From the NCBI GenBank assembly GCA_963819975.1, contig CAWFYE010000007.1:558001-622000 (forward strand): DNA of 64,000 nucleotides, written 5' to 3'. Below are positions 43,146 through 49,900 of the stretch, one piece after another. The stretch's first letter is position 1; every line of letters begins with the position of its first letter. Source of the DNA: Palsa-1392 sp963819975. GTDB taxonomy: Bacteria > Verrucomicrobiota > Verrucomicrobiia > Chthoniobacterales > UBA10450. The translations under genes were made by a program, and so were the position numbers. Under the pieces are notes generated by a model that had not been told where the DNA came from, did no database searches, and saw only the letters and a list, made by a program, of their open reading frames with translations.

Positions 43146-44041
43146 TGTTTGGTTAAGACGAGCGCGCCAAGAAGAAGTGGAAGGTAAATGATGGAAGCGA
43201 AAAACAATTGCCGCGCGGTCGGCGAAGTCCGATGAGTTTGGAAACGGAAAGCGAGGCCAAGGAAAAGTGCGCCTAACGAGAGTGCAATCGGAAGATAAAG
43301 CAGCGAGACCATTTCGAACCAGACCGGGGTCACGCTCGCGATAAGCAGGAGCACCGTGAAGGAAACGCTCTGGCGTCCGGTCCGCGCGCCTTCCAAATCG
43401 CGACCGGAAAGCATTACGAATCCGGCCCGCACGTAATCTTCCCGGTACATCCAGCCGATCGCGAAAAAGTGCGGCAGTTGCCAGAAAAAGAGGATCGCGA
43501 AGAGTGTCCATGCCGGCGGCGCCAAATCATTGCGGGCTGCGGCCCAGCCGATCAGCGGCGGGATTGCACCGGGAATGGCGCCGACCAGGGTATTCGCAGT
43601 GCTGATCCGCTTCAGCGGCGTGTAGGCAAAGAGATAGATGCCGATCGTGGCGGCGGCCAGCGCCGCACTGATTAGGTTGACTGCGAGCGCGAGGTAAAGC
43701 ACGCCGCCCACGCCGAGCCCGGTGCCAACGATCAGACCCTCGCGCGGCAGCATCCGGCCCGAAGGGATCGGGCGCATCTGGGTCCGGATCATGATGGCAT
43801 CGAATTTGTGTTCCCACCATTGGTTGAGCGCGGCGGCGCCGCCAGCCGCGAGCGCCGTCCCAAAAACCGCGTGTAATAGCGCTACGAAATCCATCGGGCC
43901 ACGCCAGCCGACATAAAAACCAACCGTGGTCGTGACAAGGACGAGGAACGTGAGCCGCGCTTTCACCAATTGAGCGAGGTCGGCCATCGTCCAGCCTCTT
44001 TCGAGCGGGACGGCGGGTGGTTCGATGATTGCGGCCTTCAC
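43142..44041 (-). CDS. ctaB: protoheme IX farnesyltransferase (heme O synthase)
   Basis: A 299-residue UbiA-family enzyme adding the farnesyl group to heme b. It contains KARLTFLVLVTTTVGFYVG, the first Asp-rich region NQWWEHKFDAIMIRTQMRP (NxxxDxxxxRxxxRP), YTPLKRISTANTLVGAIPGAIPPLIGW, and REDYVRAGFVMLS. About eight or nine membrane segments are visible. It overlaps ctaA and sco1 by 4 bases each. Confidence 0.96.
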   Translation of the reverse strand: MKAAIIEPPAVPLERGWTMADLAQLVKARLTFLVLVTTTVGFYVGWRGPMDFVALLHAVFGTALAAGGAAALNQWWEHKFDAIMIRTQMRPIPSGRMLPREGLIVGTGLGVGGVLYLALAVNLISAALAAATIGIYLFAYTPLKRISTANTLVGAIPGAIPPLIGWAAARNDLAPPAWTLFAILFFWQLPHFFAIGWMYREDYVRAGFVMLSGRDLEGARTGRQSVSFTVLLLIASVTPVWFEMVSLLYLPIALSLGALFLGLAFRFQTHRTSPTARQLFFASIIYLPLLLGALVLTKQ

Positions 44042-45084
44042 CTTGCGCTGGCCTCCATGAAGGTCGCACTCCGAATGGATGGCGGGGCTACAACCGCCGC
44101 CTGCCGGAGACGCAGGACGGTGGCGGAAACTGCGATCGCAGTGGCGAAAGTCAGTGCTCCGACTGCTACATGCGCGGTTGCGATATCGGCCGCCTTATTA
44201 CTCCAAATGGTCCAGGCGCCGAGTGTAATTTGCAGAATGACGAGGCCGAACCAGAGGTTCGCAAGCTTGCCGAGGAAAGATGAAACGCTTTCCTCTCGCC
44301 TAACGAAAAACCAGAAGGCCGCAATCGTCAGGCCAATGATCGCGGCCATGAAACGGTGCACCATTTGCAGCCAGATCTGCCCGGCCGAAACATCGGAAAG
44401 CGCCCGGGCGTCGCGGGTCCGGTTGATTTGGGCGATCGTCGTCGGATCGGTCGCTGGGATGAACTGCCCGTAAGCGAGCGGAAAATCGAGAATTGCAAGA
44501 TCGCGATGCTGATGTCGCATCGTCGCGCCGAGCGCGAGCTGCCCGTAGATCAGGACGGAAATCATGACGGCCAAAATCGCCAGCCATTGCCGAGGAATTG
44601 CCGCCTCGGCGTGAGAGAGTCGGCGCCAGACCGGCGACGTCGCGAGGGCAATGACGACGAGGAGTCCAAGAAACGCCTGGGCCAGGCAAGCATGAAAAAC
44701 CCCGATCTGATCCTTGAGCAGCGTAACGCGCAATCCGCCGAGAACGCCCTGGAGGACGACCGCGCCTAACGACACCCAGCCGAGGGTCTTGATCCAGCGT
44801 TCCGCTTTGGAAAAGGCGAGCCAGAAGGCGAGAATGATGCTCAGGAAACCGATCGCCGAGGCGATCAAACGGTGGGTGTGTTCGAAGAAAATCCCGCCGA
44901 CCCATTTCGAGACGGGAAAGAAAAACATGTTGTAGCCGAATGTCGTCGGCCAATCCGGGACCGCGAGGCCGACACCTTTGCTCGTCACCATTCCCCCGCT
45001 GCAAATGAGCAGAAGCGTTGCCCCGGCCAGGAGCCAGGCAAAGCGATGGAGGTAGGGATTTGTTTCAGCGGCGGGCGTGCGCAT
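44038..45084 (-). CDS. ctaA: heme A synthase
   Basis: About 348 residues with eight membrane segments in two related halves. Heme ligands appear as FFEHTHRLIASAIGF and GVFHACLAQAFLG in the first half, MVHRFMAAIIGLT and ATAHVAVGALTF in the second. GGMVTSKGVGLAVPDWPTTFG is the conserved first loop. The start MRTPAAETNPYLHRFAW is chosen by domain start; the frame to 45273 only runs antisense into coxB. Confidence 0.95.
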   Translation of the reverse strand: MRTPAAETNPYLHRFAWLLAGATLLLICSGGMVTSKGVGLAVPDWPTTFGYNMFFFPVSKWVGGIFFEHTHRLIASAIGFLSIILAFWLAFSKAERWIKTLGWVSLGAVVLQGVLGGLRVTLLKDQIGVFHACLAQAFLGLLVVIALATSPVWRRLSHAEAAIPRQWLAILAVMISVLIYGQLALGATMRHQHRDLAILDFPLAYGQFIPATDPTTIAQINRTRDARALSDVSAGQIWLQMVHRFMAAIIGLTIAAFWFFVRREESVSSFLGKLANLWFGLVILQITLGAWTIWSNKAADIATAHVAVGALTFATAIAVSATVLRLRQAAVVAPPSIRSATFMEASAR

Positions 45085-45125
45085 CGGTTCGTGGGCTGAA
45101 TCCGGCACGGAGCCGGCCGCCTTTC

Positions 45126-45998
45126 TTATCCGCCGCCCGGGTTGGCAGTCTTCGGTGCGCCCGGCGGCGGCACAATATCGGGCGTGGACCCGACTGGTGG
45201 TTCGCCGGGCGAAGGTTGCGAGGCCGGTGGCGCACTCTGGTTCCCGGAAAGTTCGACCCGTTCCTTTAACCACGCTTGATATTCGTCGGGCGTGTCGACC
45301 ACCAGCGTCCCTTTCATCGCATAATGACCCAGCCCGCAGAGCTGTCCGCAGACTACTTCGAAGGTGCCGGTCTTGATCGGCTTAAACCACATCGGGATGA
45401 CCTGCCCCGGAATGGCATCCTGCGCGATCCGCATGCCCGGCAGGCAAAAGTTGTGGATCACATCCTTGGAGGAGAGATCGATAATCACGTTGCTATCGAC
45501 CGGAACGTGGAGCTCGCCGAGCACCACCAGGTCGTCCTTGGCCGCAGGATCGGAGCTGTCCAGCCCGATCGCGTTTGAGTTGCTGACGAGGGCAAGTTCA
45601 CGTCGGCCGAAAACACCATCCGGGCCCGGAAGATGAAAGTTCCAATTAAACTGCTGCCCGATCGCGTGGACCAGGATCGCGTCTTTGTTCTCCGGGAAGG
45701 CGTTGACCCGGTTCGCCCAGAGCGGAATGGCGAAACCAATGAGCAAGACCGCCTCGATCAGGACGACAGCAAATTCCAAGTGAGTCGAGATGCCGCTCGT
45801 GACGCCTTCATGGTTCGCGACCGGATTGCGGCTTTTCCGAAAACGCCAGAGAACGAAGACGAAAAAAGCCGACCACCCGACAAAAAGGGCGCCCATGAAC
45901 CAGTGACAGAACTCGATGATATGATCGATCTGGTAGCCATGCTCGGAGGCGTTTGGCTGCTGCCCGAGGAATTGGTTGATAAGAGCCAGACTAGTCAT
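45126..45998 (-). CDS. coxB: cytochrome c oxidase subunit II
   Basis: A 290-residue subunit with two N-terminal spans (FCHWFMGALFVGWSAFFVFVL and VVLIEAVLLIGFAIPLW), then the cupredoxin domain. The CuA site is visible as HNFCLPGMRI and VVCGQLCGLGHYAMKG (the CxxxCxxxHxxM set). The C-terminal tail is Pro-rich and there is no fused cytochrome c domain. Its start overlaps the 86-residue small membrane protein by 8 bases. Confidence 0.95.
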   Translation of the reverse strand: MTSLALINQFLGQQPNASEHGYQIDHIIEFCHWFMGALFVGWSAFFVFVLWRFRKSRNPVANHEGVTSGISTHLEFAVVLIEAVLLIGFAIPLWANRVNAFPENKDAILVHAIGQQFNWNFHLPGPDGVFGRRELALVSNSNAIGLDSSDPAAKDDLVVLGELHVPVDSNVIIDLSSKDVIHNFCLPGMRIAQDAIPGQVIPMWFKPIKTGTFEVVCGQLCGLGHYAMKGTLVVDTPDEYQAWLKERVELSGNQSAPPASQPSPGEPPVGSTPDIVPPPGAPKTANPGGG

Positions 45999-46251
45999 AT
46001 TTCTCGAGGTCCTCGTCGATCAATTGTTCGTGCGGTTCGAGCGGCACGCTGGCATGGCGCCAGAGATGAATGCCAAAGGCGCTCACTCCAGCGAGCACCG
46101 ACATGACGGCGCCGATCATGACCCAGATCGCAACTGCCATATGAGCGGTTGTCTTGGAATCCTTCGCGCCCATGCAGGTGGCGCAGGCCAGCGCCTGGAC
46201 CGTCGGCGAAACAAGGAGCAGCGTCAGTAAGAGAGTGAGCCTGGCTTTCAT
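45991..46251 (-). CDS. small membrane protein with CxxC, oxidase locus
   Basis: An 86-residue protein with an N-terminal signal-like segment ending ALACATCMGAKDSKTTAH, a CxxC shortly after the likely cleavage site, then one clear span (VAIWVMIGAVMSVLAGVSAFGIHLW) and an acidic tail. Position between coxB and coxD suggests an oxidase assembly or accessory subunit; the CxxC could bind a metal or be redox active. No family is recognised. Confidence 0.75.
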   Translation of the reverse strand: MKARLTLLLTLLLVSPTVQALACATCMGAKDSKTTAHMAVAIWVMIGAVMSVLAGVSAFGIHLWRHASVPLEPHEQLIDEDLEKYD

Positions 46252-46457
46252 CAGATGAGGCGGAGCCGCTTCATTTTACGCCAGAACCAGCAGCCATAAA
46301 CGATCAGCGCCACCGCGGCGGCGAATGCAATGACCGCGCCCTTCGTGTAGGCGGAGGTGCCGCTGGTCTGGTTTACCCACAGACACCAGATGCCGACGCC
46401 AAATGCGAGCAGCGTCGAAAAGGTGATGAAGATGATATGAAAAGCTTTGAGTGACAT
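46251..46457 (-). CDS. small two-span membrane protein, oxidase locus
   Basis: A 68-residue protein with two hydrophobic helices (FHIIFITFSTLLAFGVGIWCLW and AVIAFAAAVALIVYGCWFW) and a basic C terminus (RKMKRLRLI). It shares a base with the next gene's start and lies directly after coxD, so it is tightly coupled. It is likely a small accessory subunit; no family is recognised. Confidence 0.75.
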   Translation of the reverse strand: MSLKAFHIIFITFSTLLAFGVGIWCLWVNQTSGTSAYTKGAVIAFAAAVALIVYGCWFWRKMKRLRLI

Positions 46458-46808
46458 TTAGTGCGAAACCGGATCGTACCAGGCGAGGTAGGTCAGCCAG
46501 AAAAGGCCCAAGACGAAAATGGCGGTAAAAATCAGGATCCGATAAATCAATTTTTTCTCCGCCGAGAGGTGCATGAAAATGTAGGCGACCAGACCCGCTT
46601 TGAAGGTCGCGACCAACATCGCCACCGCCACGTTCGCCTTCTGCGAACCGAAATTGACGTAGGAAAGGAAGACGGTGAGCCCGGTAAAAACAAGCAGCGT
46701 CGCCCCGACCAGGAGATAGCCGCGGACATGTTTGCTGACGTCGTGCGTGTTCGGCGCGTAGGCTTCCGTCTCGTGATCAACCGGCTCGGTCGTTGGCGGA
46801 TTATTCAT
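46458..46808 (-). CDS. coxD: cytochrome c oxidase subunit IV
   Basis: A 116-residue protein with three spans, matching the prokaryotic subunit IV family: YLLVGATLLVFTGLTVFLSYV, AMLVATFKAGLVAYIFMHLSAEKK (conserved FKAxLVxxxFMHL block) and LIFTAIFVLGLFWLTYL. It is 3 bases after coxC and 1 base before the following small gene. Confidence 0.88.
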   Translation of the reverse strand: MNNPPTTEPVDHETEAYAPNTHDVSKHVRGYLLVGATLLVFTGLTVFLSYVNFGSQKANVAVAMLVATFKAGLVAYIFMHLSAEKKLIYRILIFTAIFVLGLFWLTYLAWYDPVSH

Positions 46809-46811
46809 CGG

Positions 46812-47687
46812 TTAGAGCAGATAAAAGAGCGGGAAAACAAAGATCCAGACCAGATCGACAAAGTGCCAGAATAACCCTGCCACCTCAACTCGATTTGCGA
46901 GATGCTCCGGATTCTGCCGGTATAATTTCGAGCCCACCGGCAGCCACAAATAAATGAAGACGATCACCCCGCCGAGGACGTGCAACCCATGGAGACCGGT
47001 GATGGTGAAATAGGTCGCGAAATAAGTGTTGTGCGAGGGAACGAACATTGTCGCGCGTTCCACGTCGGCCTTCTCGATCACACCGATTTTCTCCGTCGGC
47101 GGCACGTAGAGGAAGTGCGGTCGATCCATCTCCGGGTTCGTCGGCTCAGTGTAGACAGGGTCGAGCCCGATCTCGTACTCCTTGATGTTGGGGTTGTTGA
47201 GTGCCTCGTGATTGTGCAGATGACCGGTGATCTCAACCCGGGGCGGCAGCCCTTCGGAAAGGAGGTGCTTGTTCCCGAGATACTTTTCGTATTTCTCCAT
47301 CGCACTCGGCTTAATGTAGGCGCCAAAGTGATCAAACTTTTGCGGCCACTCGTAAGCCAGCTTGACCACGAGGAAGATGATGCCGCAGAGGATCGTGATC
47401 GCCATGTAAATCTTGTAGCGTGTGAACTGCCGCATCTTGAGCGACGCCCACGCCAGCACGACCGTGACCGACGACGCGATCAGGATCGCCGTGTTTAACG
47501 TCCCCACCGGCACATTGAGCAGGCCGTGCGGCCAGTAGCCGGGTTCGGCGTCGAGCCGGAGGAAGATATAGGCGGAAAACAATCCGCCGAAGAGCATCAC
47601 TTCGGAAGCGAGGAAGAGCCAGATGCCGACCTTGGCGTTCCAAAGGCCGGTATCCGGTCGGGCCGTGACTGTATACGGAATTTCCAT
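46812..47687 (-). CDS. coxC: cytochrome c oxidase subunit III with a large soluble insertion
   Basis: A 291-residue subunit. N-terminal spans include KVGIWLFLASEVMLFGGLFSAY and the C-terminal half has YFATYFTITGLHGLHVLGGV and VEVAGLFWHFVDLVWIFVFPLFYL, diagnostic of subunit III. Between them, residues about 120-200 form a hydrophilic stretch (from KFDHFGAYIKPSAMEKYEKY to VIEKADVERATMF) that is absent from the ordinary five-helix form of about 200 residues. It is next to coxA in the usual order. Confidence 0.93.
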   Translation of the reverse strand: MEIPYTVTARPDTGLWNAKVGIWLFLASEVMLFGGLFSAYIFLRLDAEPGYWPHGLLNVPVGTLNTAILIASSVTVVLAWASLKMRQFTRYKIYMAITILCGIIFLVVKLAYEWPQKFDHFGAYIKPSAMEKYEKYLGNKHLLSEGLPPRVEITGHLHNHEALNNPNIKEYEIGLDPVYTEPTNPEMDRPHFLYVPPTEKIGVIEKADVERATMFVPSHNTYFATYFTITGLHGLHVLGGVIVFIYLWLPVGSKLYRQNPEHLANRVEVAGLFWHFVDLVWIFVFPLFYLL

Positions 47688-47704
47688 CTCTCAAAAAAAT
47701 CCCG

Positions 47705-49588
47705 TTAATGGCTGAGCGACATCGTCGGCTCGTGCGGCGCCCGCTCGTCAGGCTGGACCGGTTCGGTCTGCATCGTATAATCCTTTTCCCGGCCCGGCAG
47801 GCTGTATTCGTAGGGCCCGCGATAGGCGACTGGCGCGGTCGTGAAATTACCGTGTGGCGGTGGCGACGGCGCGGTCCACTCGAGGGTGGTCGCTTTCCAC
47901 GGATTGTCGTCCACTTTTTCGCCGTGCCGCATGCTCCAGAAGAAATTGATGATGAACGGAATCTGAGCCAGGCCCATCGTCCAGGCCGCGATCGAGATCG
48001 GCACGTTCCAGTGGAAACCGCTTAGGCCCCACACCTTCTCCGCGGCCAGGTTCCAGCCTTCCCCGCCGTCGTACCAGCGGCGATGCATCCCGATCATGCC
48101 CTGCAAAAACATCGGCAGAAAGATCGCGTTCATGCAGATGAGCGACGGCCAGAAATGCACCTTCCCCCAGAAGTCGCTCATCTTTCTCCCGGTCGCTTTC
48201 GGGAACCAATAATAGATCCCCGCAAAGACCGCGAAGATCGTGCCCGGCGCGACGATGTAATGGAAATGCGCGATCACGTAATAGGTGTCATGCAGGTAAA
48301 GATCGGCGCTGTTAAAGGCCAGCGGGATACCGGTCAGGCCCCCGATTCCAAACATCGGCAGGAATGCCGTCGCAAAAAGCATCGGGACCGTAAATCGAAT
48401 CGATCCGCCCCAGAGCGAGATAAAAAACGCGCTCAAAATGATGACCGACGGGATCGAAATGATCATTGTCGTGGTCTGGAAAAACGCGCTCACCACGGTG
48501 CCCATGCCGGTCAGCCACATGTGGTGCGCCCAGACGATGAAAGAGAGGAAGCCAAGGACGAGGGCCGCGAGGACGAGCGATTTGTAACCCCAGAGCGGCT
48601 TGCGCGTGTTGTTTGCGATGATCTCCGCCACAATGCCCATGCCCGGCAAAATCAGCACATAGACCTCGGGATGGCCGAGGAACCAAAAGAGATGCTGCCA
48701 AAGCAGCGGGCTGCCCCCGCCGCTGATCGAGACCGCGGCGCCATTCACCACCAACCCGCTCGGGAGGAAAAAACTCGTCCCGGCCACTCGATCCATCAAC
48801 TGCATCACGATCGCCGACTCGAGCGGCGGGAAAGCGAGCAGAAGGAGAAACGCCGTCACAAACTGCGCCCAGACGAAGAACGGCAGCCGCATCCAGGTCA
48901 TCCCTTTGGCCCGGAGTTGGATGATCGTCGCGATGAAGTTGACCGCGCCTAACAATGACGAAGTAATGAGGAGGATAAACCCGATCAGCCAGAGTGTTTG
49001 GCCGTTGAAAATCACATCGTAGGTCGGCCCTTTGTCCGCGATATCGGCCAACGGCGTGTAGGAAGTCCAGCCGCCTTTGGCCGCGCCGCCGGGGACGAAG
49101 AAACTGATCAACATGACCACTCCACCGACAAAAAACGCCTGGTAACTTGCCATGTTGATCTTCGGAAAGGTCATGTCCGGCGCGCCTATCTGAAGCGGAA
49201 CGACGAAATTGCCGAAGGCCGCGAAGGCGATTGGCACAATCCCGAGGAAGATCATGATCGTGCCGTGCATCGCGCCTAACGAGTTGTAAAATTCCGGCGT
49301 CATCACGCCATTCGTCATGCTCCCGGGGCCGAGCATGCGCTCGATGATGTTGCCAATCACCGGCAGCGCTTTGCCCGGGTAGGCGAGCTGCCAGCGCATC
49401 AGCATGATCAGGCAAAAGCCGAGGAAGAGAAAAATCATCCCGGTGATCAGGTATTGCAGGCCGATCACCTTGTGGTCGGTCGAGAAAACGTACTTTCGCC
49501 AAAAACTTAGTTCGTGGTGCTCGTGCTCGTCGTGGGGATGGTGCTGCGGATCGTGACCTGCGTGCGAGACGGAAGAAGAAGCATCCAT
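47705..49588 (-). CDS. coxA: cytochrome c oxidase subunit I (aa3 type)
   Basis: A 627-residue heme-copper catalytic subunit with 12 spans. Motifs: HLFWFLGHPEVYVLILPGMG (CuB His/Tyr pair and the Glu of A-type oxidases), VWAHHMWLTGM (CuB His-His), and HDTYYVIAHFHYIVAPG (heme a3 and heme a ligands). The N terminus is His-rich (HAGHDPQHHPHDEHEHHE). It is the first gene of the oxidase operon, transcribed from about 49.6 kb leftward. Confidence 0.97.
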   Translation of the reverse strand: MDASSSVSHAGHDPQHHPHDEHEHHELSFWRKYVFSTDHKVIGLQYLITGMIFLFLGFCLIMLMRWQLAYPGKALPVIGNIIERMLGPGSMTNGVMTPEFYNSLGAMHGTIMIFLGIVPIAFAAFGNFVVPLQIGAPDMTFPKINMASYQAFFVGGVVMLISFFVPGGAAKGGWTSYTPLADIADKGPTYDVIFNGQTLWLIGFILLITSSLLGAVNFIATIIQLRAKGMTWMRLPFFVWAQFVTAFLLLLAFPPLESAIVMQLMDRVAGTSFFLPSGLVVNGAAVSISGGGSPLLWQHLFWFLGHPEVYVLILPGMGIVAEIIANNTRKPLWGYKSLVLAALVLGFLSFIVWAHHMWLTGMGTVVSAFFQTTTMIISIPSVIILSAFFISLWGGSIRFTVPMLFATAFLPMFGIGGLTGIPLAFNSADLYLHDTYYVIAHFHYIVAPGTIFAVFAGIYYWFPKATGRKMSDFWGKVHFWPSLICMNAIFLPMFLQGMIGMHRRWYDGGEGWNLAAEKVWGLSGFHWNVPISIAAWTMGLAQIPFIINFFWSMRHGEKVDDNPWKATTLEWTAPSPPPHGNFTTAPVAYRGPYEYSLPGREKDYTMQTEPVQPDERAPHEPTMSLSH

Positions 49589-49900
49589 AAATGAGAAACT
49601 GACAGTCAGTATCGGGCGAAAGTTTTCAAGTGGAAAGAGAGAAAATTCGTTCCGCTCGCCTCGCGCGGCCGCCTTTTGCGCTCGCCTCCCGCGCGGACTT
49701 TTGTCATCCCGAGACGATGAAATGGCTTCTCTACGTCGTCGTGATTATTGCGGTCTTGATCGGCGCAGGGTGCTCGAGTGCGGTTTCGCCATTTTCCTTA
49801 CGACTGTGGAGGCGCAGAAGCGCACTGTTGCCAATTCGCGGCCAGGGTTATGCTGCAGCGGGATCAGTTGGCCCGATCTGCGAAGCTCGACCGAATCACC
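49589..49900. other. intergenic region between coxA and the kelch gene; possible lipoprotein fragment
   Basis: A 312-base gap between divergent genes that must hold the coxA promoter. It contains an ATG at 49717 with the beginning of what looks like a lipoprotein or membrane signal (MKWLLYVVVIIAVLIGAGC); the frame then becomes low in plausibility. It may be a truncated gene start, a leader, or chance. I see no other structure. Confidence 0.4.

Noticed and set aside
48083..48952. 289-residue plus-strand frame opposite coxA
   Set aside because: Highly charged, low-complexity antisense of the oxidase subunit.
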